Positions 33,008 to 45,720 are shown, numbered from the stretch's first letter. The stretch is DNA of 64,000 nucleotides from Lysobacteraceae bacterium (GCA_016789405.1 JAEUPQ010000040.1:62001-126000), one strand, 5' to 3'. Numbers and translations: made by a program. Notes: generated by a model from the letters alone, not told the origin.

Positions 33008-33454
33008 CGTGAATTCGATCGGACCGCGCGAACCTGGCAGGGAGCGGTTCGTTGAATATTTGCCGTCAAGCGGCCCCGGACGCGCTCAGCCCTGAAACGC
33101 GCTGAAGGTCGTGTCTTCAGCCGATCGGAGTCGTACCGCCTGAAAACGTGCGATCCGTCTTTGTTTCCTTTGGATGGAAATCGATGTTGCGTCGCAGCAT
33201 CCGGCTTTTGCGGAAATTTTGGCAATGCTGCACTGCGAAAAAATCAACGCATCGCAAATTTTTCGGGATCTTGATTCCAGTTCCGGAGTCGTCTACGTTC
33301 GCTCGGCGCTTGTGGATGCGGACATCGCGTGGGGCAAACATGGCGATCCGCTGGGGGAAGGCAACGCCTTCATCCGCAGTGCGCACGACGCGCGGGCCAC
33401 GGCCATGCGCAGGTTCGATACGACAATCAATAGAACTTCCTGAAAGGAGCGCTT
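33008..33454. other. Non-coding leader of subtilase 33455, with AT-rich patch
   Basis: About 445 bases without a gene. The stretch at about 33155-33280 is unusually A/T-rich, with GGAAATTTTGG, GCGAAAAAATC and CGCAAATTTTTCGG spaced through it. Such phased A-tracts may bend DNA or recruit nucleoid proteins. The leader differs from those of the other subtilases. Confidence 0.45.
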
Positions 33455-34999
33455 GTGAACCACCGTCTGTCCATGCTGTCCGCCGCGATCGGCGCCACGC
33501 TCGTCTGCGCCACCCTCCCGGCATTCGCCGGCGAGCTGCGCGCTGCGCAGAACCCGATCCAGGGTCAGTACATCGTCGTGCTCAAGGACAATGCCGCCAG
33601 CCTCGCCAACGAGCGCAGCAGCCTGTCCCGCGTTTCCGTCGTCGCCAGGGACATGGCCACCAAGCATCGCGCCAAGCTGGTGCGCAGCTACAACAGTGTC
33701 CTCCGCGGCTTCGTCGCGCGCGCCGACGACAAGTCGCTCGCCCGTCTGCTCGCCGATCCGCGCGTCGCCTACGTGGAAGAAGACGGCATCGTCACCGCTT
33801 CGGCGACCCAGACCGGCGCCACCTGGGGCATCGATCGCGTCGACCAGCGCAACCTGCCGCTCGATTCCTCCTACACCTACAACACGACCGCGTCGGGCGT
33901 GCACGCCTACATCATCGACACCGGCGTGCTGCTGAGCCACAGCCAGTTCTCCGGCCGCATGGGCAACGGCTACGACGCCGTCACCAGCGGCGGCAACGCC
34001 AACGACTGCAACGGCCACGGCACGCACGTCGCCGGCACCGTCGGCGGCACGACCTACGGCATCGCCAAGGGCGTGACCATCCATCCGGTCCGCGTGCTGG
34101 GCTGCACCGGTTCGGGCTCGAACTCGGGCGTGATCGCGGGCATGGACTGGGTGGCCAACAACCACGTCAAGCCGGCTGTTGCGAACATGAGCCTCGGCGG
34201 CGGCGCCTCGCAGGCGACCGACGACGCCGTCGCACGCATGACGGCACGTGGCGTGACCGTGGCCGTGGCTGCGGGCAACGACAACTCGAACGCCTGCAAC
34301 TACTCGCCGGCCCGCGCGGCCTCGGCGATCACCGTCGGCTCGACCACGAACACCGATGCACGTTCGTCGTTCTCGAACTACGGCACCTGCCTCGACATCT
34401 TCGCCCCGGGTTCGAGCATCACCTCGGCGTGGTACACCAGCAGCACCGCGACCAACACCATCAGCGGCACCTCGATGGCGTCGCCGCACGTGGCCGGCGT
34501 GGCCGCGCTGTACCTCGCCAGCAACCCGTCGGCGACCCCGGCGCAGGTGACCTCGGCGATCATCAACGCGTCGACCCCGAACAAGGTGACCGGTGCGCAG
34601 ACGGGTTCGCCGAACCGCCTGCTGTACTCGCTGTTCGGCAGCACGCCGCCGCCGACCGGCCAGACCTACACCAACACCGCCGATTACCAGATCCGCGACA
34701 ACGCCACGATCAGCAGCCCGATCACCGTGTCCGGCCGCACCGGCAACGGTTCGGCCACCACGCCGGTCGCCGTCGCCATCGTGCACACCTACATCGGCGA
34801 CCTGAAGGTCGACCTGGTCGCTCCGGACGGTTCGGTCTACGTGCTGCACAACCGCACCGGTGGTTCGGCCGACAACATCAACCAGACCTACACCGTGAAC
34901 CTGTCGGGTGAAGCGCTGAACGGCACGTGGAACCTCCGCGTTAACGACAACGCCAATGCCGACACCGGCTACATCAACAGCTGGAGCGTCACGTTCTGA
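33455..34999 (+). CDS. Secreted S8 subtilase with P domain only
   Basis: A 514-residue subtilase: signal peptide (1-26), I9 propeptide (about 38-112), S8 domain with D155, H188 and S340, then directly a P domain of the YVLHNR subtype (about 402-514). Compared with its close paralogues at 35519, 37824 and 40257 it lacks the carboxypeptidase-regulatory-like module, and its P domain belongs to a different subtype from theirs (or replaces the PPC-like tail), so its tail was gained separately. GTG start with AAAGGAG five bases upstream. Confidence 0.92.
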   Translation: MNHRLSMLSAAIGATLVCATLPAFAGELRAAQNPIQGQYIVVLKDNAASLANERSSLSRVSVVARDMATKHRAKLVRSYNSVLRGFVARADDKSLARLLADPRVAYVEEDGIVTASATQTGATWGIDRVDQRNLPLDSSYTYNTTASGVHAYIIDTGVLLSHSQFSGRMGNGYDAVTSGGNANDCNGHGTHVAGTVGGTTYGIAKGVTIHPVRVLGCTGSGSNSGVIAGMDWVANNHVKPAVANMSLGGGASQATDDAVARMTARGVTVAVAAGNDNSNACNYSPARAASAITVGSTTNTDARSSFSNYGTCLDIFAPGSSITSAWYTSSTATNTISGTSMASPHVAGVAALYLASNPSATPAQVTSAIINASTPNKVTGAQTGSPNRLLYSLFGSTPPPTGQTYTNTADYQIRDNATISSPITVSGRTGNGSATTPVAVAIVHTYIGDLKVDLVAPDGSVYVLHNRTGGSADNINQTYTVNLSGEALNGTWNLRVNDNANADTGYINSWSVTF

Positions 35000-35047
35000 G
35001 GACATCGACGCCTCCGCCCCGGCGGAGATGGTGATTCCGATGTGCCC

Positions 35048-35073
35048 GATGCCCCGGCGAAAGCCGGGGCATC
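35048..35073 (+). terminator. Hairpin of the terminator family, weak T-run
   Basis: Perfect 11-bp stem GATGCCCCGGC/GCCGGGGCATC with a GAAA tetraloop. It is followed by GTCATA rather than a T-run, so termination may be partial, or the hairpin may protect the mRNA 3' end. Confidence 0.65.
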
Positions 35074-35518
35074 GTCATATATGGGGAGCAGGATTCAGGC
35101 GTCGGGTCGTTTCCGACGTACGGTCGTCGTCATCGGCGTCGCGCGTGATCGTCCACCGATGCACGCATGGTGCGAAAGACGGGATGATTCGCGACGAATC
35201 CGCATCGATGATCGATCTGGCGTCGTCCCCGGACATGTCTTCGCGTGACGCAGTTCGCATCGCGCGCGGCCATGCGCAACGGTGTTGTGGAAAATCGAAC
35301 GCCTGTTGCGAATGACGTGGTCTTGATTCGCCGATGGAACTCGAATACGTTCGGGTGGCGGTGATGCAGGCACGGAATGCCTGTTTTTTCATGGGGAAAA
35401 TCAGACCCTCCTTCCGTGCCCGGGCCAGTCATGCCCGGCATCGACCGCAACGCCCGCGTGGACGCAGATCCCCGCGGGTCCGGGGCAACACCACCATAAC
35501 GATAGACAAGGAGTGATC
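35074..35518 (+). promoter_or_regulatory. Leader of subtilase 35519 with conserved hairpins
   Basis: About 445 non-coding bases. The last 150 or so align with the leader at 37417-37823: both have the CAGGCA/TGCCTG hairpin, a CCCGCG-TGGAC...CGCGGG-TCCGG hairpin, and GACAAGGAG(T/C)GATC before GTG. The first hairpin here is followed by six T and is listed separately. Confidence 0.45.
35367..35389 (+). terminator. Possible leader attenuator
   Basis: CAGGCA/TGCCTG stem (35367-35372 with 35378-35383) with a CGGAA loop and six T, 130 bases before the start codon and about 300 bases beyond the hairpin of the preceding gene. In the duplicate leader (37678-37700) the stem is kept but the T-run has become TTCTCG, so any attenuation would differ between the copies. 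Confidence 0.4.
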
Positions 35519-37309
<1,791 letters not shown>

Positions 37310-37384
37310 TCCTGCAGTCCTGACGCATCGCGCTGCGATGCAGGCATGAGGGCCTCGCACGCTGCGAAGCACCGATTGCACTTC

Positions 37385-37416
37385 GATGCCCCGGCGAAAG
37401 CCGGGGCATCTTCTTT
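37385..37416 (+). terminator. Rho-independent terminator
   Basis: Perfect 11-bp stem GATGCCCCGGC/GCCGGGGCATC with a GAAA tetraloop followed by TTCTTT. The stem and loop are identical to 35048-35073. Confidence 0.85.
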
Positions 37417-37823
37417 CCGGAACGACATGTTTCCGACGTACGGTCGCCGGCCTTGTTGAAGATTCTGGCCGCTCGTCGCCATCATGGCCGTCCTGTCAGG
37501 CTTCGGCCATGTGCGGCCGGTAGCAGAATGAGCGGGTGTCCGGCACCGGTCGTCCGCAGGCCCGAGTGCGGCCTTTTTCCCGATGAAAACAGCGCGCATC
37601 GCGTTTCGCGATATCGAACGGCCACGCCGTGGCGCAGCCTTGATTCCACCCTGGAACTGGACTACGGTCGGGCCGCGGTTGCAGGCACGGGATGCCTGTT
37701 CTCGAACGCAGTTCCCCCGTTCCGTGCCAGGGCGTGCGCGCCCCGATGCGGCCGCGATGCCCGCGTGGACAGCGACTCGCGCGGGTCCGGAAACGCCCAT
37801 CGCAGAGAAGACAAGGAGCGATC
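37417..37823 (+). promoter_or_regulatory. Leader of subtilase 37824, copy of the leader before 35519
   Basis: About 405 non-coding bases. The final 150 share the CAGGCACGG-ATGCCTG hairpin, the CCCGCG/CGCGGG hairpin and the ribosome-site block with the previous leader. The hairpin arms are conserved while the loops and surroundings differ, which suggests selection on RNA structure. Confidence 0.45.
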
Positions 37824-39614
37824 GTGAATTACCGTGATTCCATCCTCTCCATCGCCGTGGCCACGACCCTCGCGTGTGCCGCATCCCCCGCATTCGCCGG
37901 CGAATTCCGCGCCGCCAGCAGCCCGGTCCAGGGGCAATACATCGTCGTTTTCAAGGACGATGCCGCGAGTCTCGCCAACGAGCGCAGCAGCCTCTTGCGT
38001 GTCTCGGTCGTCGCGCGCGACGTCGCCGCGAAGAACCGCGCCAAACTCGTGCACAGCTACAGCAACGTGCTGCGTGGCTTCGTTGCGCGCGCGGACGACA
38101 GGGCGTTGGCGCGCCTGCTCGCAGATCCGCGCGTGGCCTATGTCGAAGAAGACGGCGTCGTCACTGCCTCCGCCACGCAGAGTCCCGCGACCTGGGGACT
38201 CGATCGCATCGACCAGCGCGATCTGCCCTTGAACAACAGCTACACCTACGACACCACTGCGCCCGGTGTGCACGCCTACATCATCGATACCGGCGTGCTG
38301 CTCACCCACAGCGAGTTCAGCGGTCGCATGGGCAATGGCTACGACGCCGTGACCAGCGGCGGCAATGCCAACGATTGCCATGGCCACGGCACGCATGTCG
38401 CGGGCACCGTCGGCGGCACGACCTGGGGCGTGGCCAAGGGCGTGACCATCCATCCGGTGCGCGTGCTCGGCTGCAACGGCTCGGGCACCAATGCCGGCGT
38501 GATCGCGGGCATGGACTGGGTCGCGAACAACCACGTCAAACCAGCCGTGGCGAACATGAGCCTCGGCGGTGGTGCGTCGCAATCGACCGACGACGCCGTC
38601 GCGCGGATGACCAATGCAGGCGTGACCGTGGTGGTGGCCGCGGGCAACAACAACGCGAGCGCGTGCAACTATTCGCCCGCGCGCGCACCATCGGCGATCA
38701 CCACGGGCTCGACCACGAACACGGACGCACGTTCGTCGTTCTCGAATTACGGCACCTGCCTGGACATCTTCGCTCCGGGTTCGAGCATCACCTCGGCGTG
38801 GTACACCAGCACCACCGCGACCAACACCATCAGCGGTACCTCGATGGCGTCGCCGCACGTGGCGGGCGTGGCCGCGCTGTACCTCGCGACGAATCCGACC
38901 GCGACGCCGAGCCAGGTCACCACGGCGATCATCAACAATGCGACGCCGAACAAGGTGACCAGTCCCGGCACGGGTTCGCCGAACCGCTTGCTGTACTCGC
39001 TGTTCGGACCGGGCACGCCGACGTACACGGTGTCCGGCACGATCACCACGAGCGCCGGCGCCGGCATCTCCGGCGTGACCGTCAGCACCGGCAGTGCGAC
39101 TGCAACGACCAACAGCAGCGGCGCGTACACGCTGAGCGGCCTGGCGAACGGTACCTACACGCTGACGCCTTCGCTGAGCGGTTACACGTTCTCGCCAGCA
39201 AGCCGCAGCGTCACGGTGAACAGCGCCAATGTCAGCGGCCAGGACTTCACGGGCACGGGCTCGGGGACCGGCGTGCAGACCTACACCAACGGCACGGATT
39301 ACAACATCGCCGACTTCGCCACGGTCAACAGCCCGATCTCGGTCAACGGACGCAGCGGCAACGGTTCGGCAACGACCCCGGTGGCGGTCAACATCATCCA
39401 CACCTATCGCGGCGACCTCGTGGTCGACCTCGTGGCGCCGGATGGTTCGGTGTACAACCTGCACAACCGCTCGGGCGGTTCGGCCGACAACATCAACCAG
39501 ACCTACACGGTGAACCTGTCGAGCGAGGCGCTCAACGGCACGTGGAACCTGCGTGTTCGCGACGCCGCCTATCTCGATACCGGGCGCATCGACAGCTGGA
39601 GCATCACCTTCTGA
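37824..39614 (+). CDS. Secreted S8 subtilase (I9-S8-regulatory module-P domain), second array copy 2
   Basis: A 596-residue subtilase starting at GTG 37824, five bases after AAGGAG. Signal peptide (1-26), I9 propeptide, S8 domain with D155 (IIDTG), H188 (GHGTH) and S340 (GTSMASPH), regulatory-like module (about 399-478), P domain of the YNL-NR subtype (about 483-596). Start-to-start distance from copy 1 is 2305 bp, close to that of the first array. The propeptide has drifted (VVFKDD in place of VVLKDN). Function as for the other subtilases; substrate unknown. Confidence 0.92.
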   Translation: MNYRDSILSIAVATTLACAASPAFAGEFRAASSPVQGQYIVVFKDDAASLANERSSLLRVSVVARDVAAKNRAKLVHSYSNVLRGFVARADDRALARLLADPRVAYVEEDGVVTASATQSPATWGLDRIDQRDLPLNNSYTYDTTAPGVHAYIIDTGVLLTHSEFSGRMGNGYDAVTSGGNANDCHGHGTHVAGTVGGTTWGVAKGVTIHPVRVLGCNGSGTNAGVIAGMDWVANNHVKPAVANMSLGGGASQSTDDAVARMTNAGVTVVVAAGNNNASACNYSPARAPSAITTGSTTNTDARSSFSNYGTCLDIFAPGSSITSAWYTSTTATNTISGTSMASPHVAGVAALYLATNPTATPSQVTTAIINNATPNKVTSPGTGSPNRLLYSLFGPGTPTYTVSGTITTSAGAGISGVTVSTGSATATTNSSGAYTLSGLANGTYTLTPSLSGYTFSPASRSVTVNSANVSGQDFTGTGSGTGVQTYTNGTDYNIADFATVNSPISVNGRSGNGSATTPVAVNIIHTYRGDLVVDLVAPDGSVYNLHNRSGGSADNINQTYTVNLSSEALNGTWNLRVRDAAYLDTGRIDSWSITF

Positions 39615-39656
39615 TCCGCGCTTGAGCCATCGCTGGCCATCGCGCCGGCAAACTGC

Positions 39657-39689
39657 GATGCCCCGGCCCCTGCCGGGGCATCGTTCTTC
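39657..39689 (+). terminator. Hairpin of the terminator family
   Basis: Perfect 11-bp stem GATGCCCCGGC/GCCGGGGCATC, as at 35048 and 37385, but with a CCCT loop. It is followed by GTTCTT, a weak T-run. Confidence 0.75.
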
Positions 39690-40256
39690 CGGGCCATCGA
39701 GTGTCCGTGGGCAGGATCGTCTCGTGCAGCTTCGGGCTGGCACGCGGAAAAGCGTGTTGCATTGCGACATATCGACGGGGGAATGCCCGCGCCGTGACGG
39801 ATAGATGTGCGCTCGCAGCGGATTTCGCGTCGAAACATTGATGTTTCTTGTCCAGAGAACCCATCGCGTGTTGAAGATTTCGTTCGCGCGATGCGCGTGG
39901 TCGCGAAATCGAACTCGAACATGGCACATGCCTCGGGCCTGTGCTTCCGGCATGAGCCGCACTGGCGTTTCATGTCGCGCCATCGCGTCTTTCCGGTTCG
40001 GTTATCAGGACGAACGCTTATTGCATGAAGTCGAACACGGGGCTCAAGACGCGTCCTTGCTTCGTGTCGAACGCGCGTCTAGCTTGCCGCGGCGGATGCA
40101 GGTGGGGGCGCCTGCGCGTATCCGGGCGACTTTCCGGTTCCCGCCGTGCCGATGCCTTCGGCGCAGTGTCCGTATTTCGGTGCGCATGGGTGGAGCAGAG
40201 GTTCCATGCGCATCCCATTCGAAGAAAAACACACAATTCGAGTTGAAGGAGTGAAC
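39690..40256. other. Non-coding leader of subtilase 40257
   Basis: About 565 bases with no credible gene. The conserved hairpins of the two previous leaders are absent; only the ribosome site GAAGGAGTGAAC before GTG is shared. Confidence 0.5.
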
Positions 40257-42017
40257 GTGAACCATCGTAATTCCATGCTCTCCATTGCCGTCGCGACGAT
40301 CCTGTCGTGTTCGGTCCTTCCGGCGTTCGCGGGCGAATTCCGCACCGCGAAGAATCCGGTCCAGGGGCAATACATCGTCGTCCTGAAGAACAACGCCGCC
40401 AGCCTGTCCAGCGAGCGCAGCAGCCTGTCGCGCGTGTCCGTCGTGGCCCGCAACATGGCAGCACAGCACCGCGCCAAGCTCGTGCGCAGCTACGACAACG
40501 CATTGCGCGGATTCGTCGCGAGGGCGGACGACAAGGCGCTCGCTCGCCTGCTCGCCGACCCGCGCGTCGCCTACGTCGAGGAAGACGGCATCGTGCGCAC
40601 CGTCGCCACGCAGTCCGGCGCCACCTGGGGCATCGATCGCGTCGACCAGCGCAACCTGCCGCTCGACTCCTCCTACACCTACAACACCACGGCATCGGGC
40701 GTGCACGCCTACATCATCGACACCGGCGTACTGGGCAGCCACAGCCAGTTCTCCGGTCGCATGGGCAACGGCTATGACGCCGTGGGCGGCGGTACATCCG
40801 ATTGCAACGGCCATGGCACGCACGTCGCGGGCACCGTCGGCGGCACGACCTATGGCGTCGCCAAGGGCGTCACGATCCACCCTGTCCGCGTGCTGGGTTG
40901 CGATGGCTCGGGCACGAACTCCGGCGTGATCGCGGGCATGGACTGGGTCGCCAACAACCACGTCAAGCCCGCTGTTGCGAACATGAGCCTCGGCGGCGGC
41001 GCCTCGCAGGCGACCGATGATGCGGTCGCGCGCATCGTCAACGCCGGCGTGACCGTGGTCGTCGCCGCGGGCAACGACAACTCCAATGCCTGCAACTACT
41101 CGCCCGCACGCGCGCCTTCGGCGATCACCGTCGGCTCGACCACGCGCACCGATGCGCGCTCGTCGTTCTCGAACTACGGCTCGTGCCTGGACATCTATGC
41201 ACCGGGCTCGGACATCCTGTCGGCCTGGTACACCAGCAGCAGCGCGACCAACACCATCAGCGGCACGTCGATGGCATCGCCGCACGTGGCCGGCGTGGCC
41301 GCGCTCTACCTGGCGAGCAATCCGTCGGCGACGCCGTCGCAGGTGACGCAGGCGATCGTCAATGGCTCGACGCCCAACAAGGTGACCAGCGCCGGCAGCG
41401 GTTCGCCGAACCGCCTGCTGTATTCGCTGCTCGGCGGCAGCACCAACCCGCCGGGCAACTACAGCATCTCGGGCACGATCACCAACAGCTCGGGCGCCGG
41501 CATCAGCGGCGTGACCGTGAGCAATGGTTCGACCTCGGCGACGACGAACAGCAGCGGTGCTTACACGCTGACGGGCCTGTCCAACGCCACCTACACCCTG
41601 ACCCCGTCGCTGAGCGGCTACAGCTTCAGCCCGGCCAGCCGCAGCGTCACGGTCAACAGCGCCAACGTCACCGGGCAGAACTTCACGGGGACGGCATCGA
41701 CCGGCGGCGGCAACTGGCAGACCCAGACCGGCACGCTGGCCAACGGCGGCTCCGCCGTGGCGCCGAGTTCTCCGGGCTACGCGCAGGGCGGCAGCGGCAC
41801 CTACCAGGTGACCCTGACCGGCCCGGCGTCGGCCGACTTCGACCTCTTCCTCTACAAGTGGAACGGCGCGTCGTGGACCCAGGTGGCCAGGAGCGAGGGC
41901 AGCACGTCCACCGAGTCGATCAGCTACAACGGCACCGCCGGCTACTACGCCGTGCAGGTCACGTCGTACTCGGGCAGCGGCAGCTACACGGTGAAGTACC
42001 TGTTCCCGCAGCCCTGA
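40257..42017 (+). CDS. Secreted S8 subtilase with regulatory-like module and PPC-like tail
   Basis: A 586-residue subtilase starting at GTG 40257, five bases after AAGGAG. Signal peptide, I9 propeptide, S8 domain with D155, H186 and S338 (two residues shorter in the loop before the histidine), regulatory-like module (about 400-478), then instead of a P domain a PPC-like module (about 484-586: [30 protein letters not shown]). That tail otherwise occurs only on the trypsin-fold protease at 4147, and both end in YLFP. The catalytic part belongs with the genes at 33455-37824. A clear case of module replacement. Confidence 0.92.
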   Translation: MNHRNSMLSIAVATILSCSVLPAFAGEFRTAKNPVQGQYIVVLKNNAASLSSERSSLSRVSVVARNMAAQHRAKLVRSYDNALRGFVARADDKALARLLADPRVAYVEEDGIVRTVATQSGATWGIDRVDQRNLPLDSSYTYNTTASGVHAYIIDTGVLGSHSQFSGRMGNGYDAVGGGTSDCNGHGTHVAGTVGGTTYGVAKGVTIHPVRVLGCDGSGTNSGVIAGMDWVANNHVKPAVANMSLGGGASQATDDAVARIVNAGVTVVVAAGNDNSNACNYSPARAPSAITVGSTTRTDARSSFSNYGSCLDIYAPGSDILSAWYTSSSATNTISGTSMASPHVAGVAALYLASNPSATPSQVTQAIVNGSTPNKVTSAGSGSPNRLLYSLLGGSTNPPGNYSISGTITNSSGAGISGVTVSNGSTSATTNSSGAYTLTGLSNATYTLTPSLSGYSFSPASRSVTVNSANVTGQNFTGTASTGGGNWQTQTGTLANGGSAVAPSSPGYAQGGSGTYQVTLTGPASADFDLFLYKWNGASWTQVARSEGSTSTESISYNGTAGYYAVQVTSYSGSGSYTVKYLFPQP

Positions 42018-42050
42018 ACCCCGCAAGGTTCACGACGGCCTGCGTTGCAC

Positions 42051-42076
42051 GCCCCGGTCGCTTTGGCGGCCGGGGC
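42051..42076 (+). terminator. Weak terminator hairpin
   Basis: Stem GCCCCGG/CCGGGGC around TCGCTTTGGCGG, followed only by TTCG. It resembles the cluster terminators but lacks a T-run. Confidence 0.45.
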
Positions 42077-42168
42077 TTCGTGCGATTGCCCGGAGGATCG
42101 GCACGTCCGTGGCATCGAAAGGGGCGCTATGATCGTGGCGTTTCCGCATCGACGTGCACAGAAGACCC

Positions 42169-43521
42169 ATGCAGACTGGCCCCTTCTTCCTGATCCTCGC
42201 CATCGCACTGGGTGCTTCCGGCCCCGCCGCCGCGCGACGCCCCGCACCCGCACAGGATGCGCCGGGCCATGTCGACGCCCACGTGTCCGCAGAGTTGTCT
42301 TCGCTGCGACTGGAGCATGATCCCTTTGCGCGCGTCTACATCGTCATGTCGCGCGAGACGCATGCGCACATGCCCGATCTCGTGCGCGGCGTGACGCCGA
42401 AGACGGACAGGCAGGGCAATCGCCTCGTGCTGGCCGAGGTCCGTGCCCACCAGTTGAGTCGCATCACCGAGCGGGTGCACCAGCGCGAACGCCGCTGCGG
42501 TGGCTACTTCTCCTTCCCGACGCGCGCCCAGGCGGACGCCTTCCTGCGCAACGACCGCTCGCGACCGCCGCAGGCGCGCAAGAGCCCGGCGATCATGGTC
42601 GAGTACCGCATCGACAATGCCGCGACGGTCTTGCCCTGGCTCGACCAGGTGCAGCACGCGAACATCCACGACACGATCAGCCATCTCTCTGCGTACCAGA
42701 ATCGCTACTACGCCAGCAGCTACGGCCGCGATTCGGCGCAGTGGATCCACGATACCTGGCTTGGGCTGGCCGCGGGACGCAGCGATGTCACCGCCGAGTT
42801 GTTCTCGTGCAGCAACTGTTCGACGCAGCCGTCCGTGATCCTCACGATCCGCGGCACCGACCTGCCGAACGAAGTGGTCGTCCTCGGCGGGCACCTGGAT
42901 TCCATCAACATCAACGGCGGCGGCAGCCCGAGCCAGCGCGCGCCGGGCGCGGACGACGACGCCTCCGGCATTGCCACCCTCACCGAAGTGCTGCGCATCG
43001 CGATGGCGAGCGGCTGGAAACCCAGGCGCACCGTGAAATTCATGGGCTATGCGGCCGAGGAAGTCGGCCTGCGCGGGTCCAATGCCATCGCGCAGAAGTA
43101 CCGCTACAGCAATGTGAACGTGGTCGCGGCGCTGCAGATGGACATGACCAACTACAAGTCGGGCACCGGTCCCGACATGCGCCTGGTCACCGATTTTTCC
43201 GATCCGCACATGCAGCGATTCCTGGCCGACCTGTTCGATGCCTATCTCGCGCCGCGCGGCATGACCCGAGGGACGGATACCTGCGGCTATGCCTGTTCGG
43301 ACCATGCCTCGTGGACCGCGGCCGGATTCCCGTCCGGTTTCTTCTTCGAGGGTGGCACCGCCAGCGGCAACGGCTTCTCGGCGATCCACACCACCAGCGA
43401 CACGCTTGCGAACATGGGCAACTCGGCGCAGAACAGCGCCAAGTTCGCGCAACTGGGCCTGGCCTTCCTGGGCGAAGCCGCGAAGACCGCTTCCTCGGCA
43501 AAGCGCGCCCAGCCGCGCTGA
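42169..43521 (+). CDS. Secreted M28 aminopeptidase without C-terminal modules
   Basis: A 450-residue paralogue of the aminopeptidase at 27333. Signal peptide about 1-22. Predicted ligands H242 (GHLDS), D263 (GADDDASG), E298 with catalytic E297, D325 (QMDMTN) and H407 (IHTTSDT). It ends about ten residues after the catalytic domain, where the paralogue continues into PKD and P domains. ATG 42169 is preferred; a GTG five codons earlier is possible and neither has a strong ribosome site. It is followed by the core-only paralogue (43953) of the unknown protein at 21616, so both members of this pair lack the tail modules present at the other locus. Confidence 0.92.
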   Translation: MQTGPFFLILAIALGASGPAAARRPAPAQDAPGHVDAHVSAELSSLRLEHDPFARVYIVMSRETHAHMPDLVRGVTPKTDRQGNRLVLAEVRAHQLSRITERVHQRERRCGGYFSFPTRAQADAFLRNDRSRPPQARKSPAIMVEYRIDNAATVLPWLDQVQHANIHDTISHLSAYQNRYYASSYGRDSAQWIHDTWLGLAAGRSDVTAELFSCSNCSTQPSVILTIRGTDLPNEVVVLGGHLDSININGGGSPSQRAPGADDDASGIATLTEVLRIAMASGWKPRRTVKFMGYAAEEVGLRGSNAIAQKYRYSNVNVVAALQMDMTNYKSGTGPDMRLVTDFSDPHMQRFLADLFDAYLAPRGMTRGTDTCGYACSDHASWTAAGFPSGFFFEGGTASGNGFSAIHTTSDTLANMGNSAQNSAKFAQLGLAFLGEAAKTASSAKRAQPR

Positions 43522-43952
43522 GCGGGTTTCAGGTGGTTCGTGGTCCGATGCAGTCCATCGGACTGTCCTGAAGGGATTCCAGTCCATGTCCGGCCCGTGT
43601 CCGGACATGCCTTCCTGTGCCGATCTTGCGCATTCGCTTGTTGCGGCGCACAACCTTTCGCGATCGAACTTCAAACGAAACAACGGTTTGCAACGCGTCG
43701 GAGGCATGTCCGCGGGTGACGCGGGCGTGTCTGTTGACGCTCGATCGCGACGACGGATGGCATCCCCGGAATCACCTGTCCCGAGGAAGGGACCCGGACA
43801 GGTGGCCCGCGTTTTCGAAAGCGCGAGGCAACAGGGGGAGGCACGCGCAGCGCACTGCCGGCCGGATGAAGACGCACCGCAGAGAGCGTCGGAGACATGA
43901 CAGGCCCGGAGCGATCCGGGACGACTTCAGGACATCCCAAGGGGTTTTTCGA
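43522..43952. other. Non-coding leader of 43953
   Basis: About 430 bases. The downstream frame stays open to 43617 but gives no signal peptide or ribosome site until 43953. Nothing else recognisable. Confidence 0.5.
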
Positions 43953-45650
43953 ATGAAACAAGCAACTTTCCAGATGGCCGCCGCAGCGGTCCTCTCGTTC
44001 CTGCTGCCCTGCGCCGCGATCGCCGCGCAGCCGCAGGCCGCGCAGGTGAAGACGGTGCGACCGCAGGTCGGCAGCCCGGTGTCGGCGCACAGCATCGGCG
44101 TCGACATCCGCAACCTGCCGCGTGCGAAGGAATGGCACCCGGGCATGGCGATCCGCGAAGCGCATCGCCGCCAGTACACGCCGATCGGCACCCGTGCGCC
44201 GCACGCGCCGGACAACAAGCCGGTTGCGCGCGATCGATTGAACGAGCTCCAGGCGATCTACGACCGCGCCGCGCCGAAGGCAGCGCGCGCCAAGGTCAGC
44301 GGCGGTCGCGTGAGCATCAACAATCCGAACACAGGCGTGAGCCCGGGCGACCCGGTGCTCGAGGTTGGCACCAACCATGTGATCTATGCCGTCAACAGCG
44401 GCGGCAGCGGCACCTACTTCAAGGTCTACGACAAGGCCGGCAATCTCGTCGCCGGTCCGACCACCTTCGGTTCGCTGGCACCGGCCGGCAATGCCTGCGC
44501 GAGCGACCGCGGCGATCCGCTGGTCCACTTCGATCGCCAGGCCGGCCGCTGGTTCTTCCTGACGATGGACGACGGTGGCGTCTGCACCTTCGTGTCGAAG
44601 ACCTCCGACCCGGTGAGCGGCGGCTGGTGGTTCTACCGCTATGCCACCCAGGCCTTCCCCGATTACCCGCATTGCGGCGTGTGGAACGACGCCTACGTCT
44701 GCGCCACCAACGAAGGCAGCGTGGCCGGTGCCGACGTCTACGCGTTCGATCGCGCCAACATGCTCAACGGCGCCACCGCGCGCGCCGCGCAGCGCTTCAG
44801 CAGCGTTGCGACGCTGCCGGGCTATGGCTTCCAGATCATCACGCCGTCGACGTTCTACGGCACCACCGCCGCGCCTGCGGGCCGCCGCCAGGTGCTCGCG
44901 CGCCATCGCGACGACGAAGCGCATGACGGTGCCGCTGCGAACGGTGCGCAGGACTTCATCGAACTGTTCGAAATGAACATCGACTGGAACACGCCGGCGA
45001 ACAGCAGTATCACCACGCTGCCGCGCGTCGCGATCACCGAGTTCAACAGCTGGTTCACCGACTACTCGACCTTCGCCACCGTGCCGCAGCCGGGCAGCAA
45101 GACCGCCAAGCTCGATCCGATCCGCGAAGTCATCCTCAACCAGCTGACGTATCGCAACTTCGGCACGCACGAGTCGCTGGTCGGCACCTTCGCCACCAAC
45201 CAGAACACCGGTCGCACCCGTCGCAGCCCGGTGGATTCGGGCGTTCGCTGGTTCGAATTGCGTCGCAGCGGTTCCGGCAACTGGGCCCTGCACCAGGAAG
45301 GCACGTTCAGCCCGGGCGACGTCAACACGCACCACCTGCTGGGCGTGGCCGCGATGGACAAGTTCGGCAACATCGGCATGGGCTACAACGTCACCAAGAC
45401 CAGCACGCCGACCGTGTACGCCTCGCTGCGCTACACCGGCCGCACCGCGTCCGACCCGCTGGGCGTGATGTCGGTGCCGGAAACCACCGTTGCCGCAGGC
45501 GCTGCCGTGGAAGGCTCGGGCCGCTGGGGCGACTACTACCAGATGACCGTGGATCCGGTGGACGACTGCACCTTCTGGTTCGTCGGCATGTACCGTCCGA
45601 GCGGCAGCTGGCAGACGCGCATCCAGGACTTCAAGTTCCCGGGCTGCTGA
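43953..45650 (+). CDS. Large secreted protein of unknown function, core-only paralogue of 21616
   Basis: A 565-residue secreted protein. Signal peptide about 1-25 (FLLPCAAIAA-QP), then the same 540-residue core as the protein at 21616: NIRNLPRAK-type block, INNPNTGVSPGDPVLEVG, TFVSKTSDPVSGGWWFY, DPVDDCTFWFVGMYRPSGSW. It stops at FKFPGC, exactly where the paralogue passes into its regulatory-like, PPC and P modules. No catalytic motif is recognised. ATG 43953 follows AAGGGG. Conservation of the core without the tail suggests that the core is the functional part. Confidence 0.8.
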   Translation: MKQATFQMAAAAVLSFLLPCAAIAAQPQAAQVKTVRPQVGSPVSAHSIGVDIRNLPRAKEWHPGMAIREAHRRQYTPIGTRAPHAPDNKPVARDRLNELQAIYDRAAPKAARAKVSGGRVSINNPNTGVSPGDPVLEVGTNHVIYAVNSGGSGTYFKVYDKAGNLVAGPTTFGSLAPAGNACASDRGDPLVHFDRQAGRWFFLTMDDGGVCTFVSKTSDPVSGGWWFYRYATQAFPDYPHCGVWNDAYVCATNEGSVAGADVYAFDRANMLNGATARAAQRFSSVATLPGYGFQIITPSTFYGTTAAPAGRRQVLARHRDDEAHDGAAANGAQDFIELFEMNIDWNTPANSSITTLPRVAITEFNSWFTDYSTFATVPQPGSKTAKLDPIREVILNQLTYRNFGTHESLVGTFATNQNTGRTRRSPVDSGVRWFELRRSGSGNWALHQEGTFSPGDVNTHHLLGVAAMDKFGNIGMGYNVTKTSTPTVYASLRYTGRTASDPLGVMSVPETTVAAGAAVEGSGRWGDYYQMTVDPVDDCTFWFVGMYRPSGSWQTRIQDFKFPGC

Positions 45651-45688
45651 TTCCACGGCGCCGATTCCCCCGGCGCACGCTGTCCATC

Positions 45689-45720
45689 GAAACCCCGGCT
45701 TCGGCCGGGGTTTCGCTTTT
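45689..45720 (+). terminator. Rho-independent terminator
   Basis: Perfect 11-bp stem GAAACCCCGGC/GCCGGGGTTTC with a TTCG tetraloop, then GCTTTT. It ends the plus-strand gene at 45650. Confidence 0.88.

Noticed and set aside
40257-42017. Damaged subtilase because the histidine loop is shorter
   Set aside because: Two residues are missing before the histidine motif, but the triad and frame are intact; normal loop variation.
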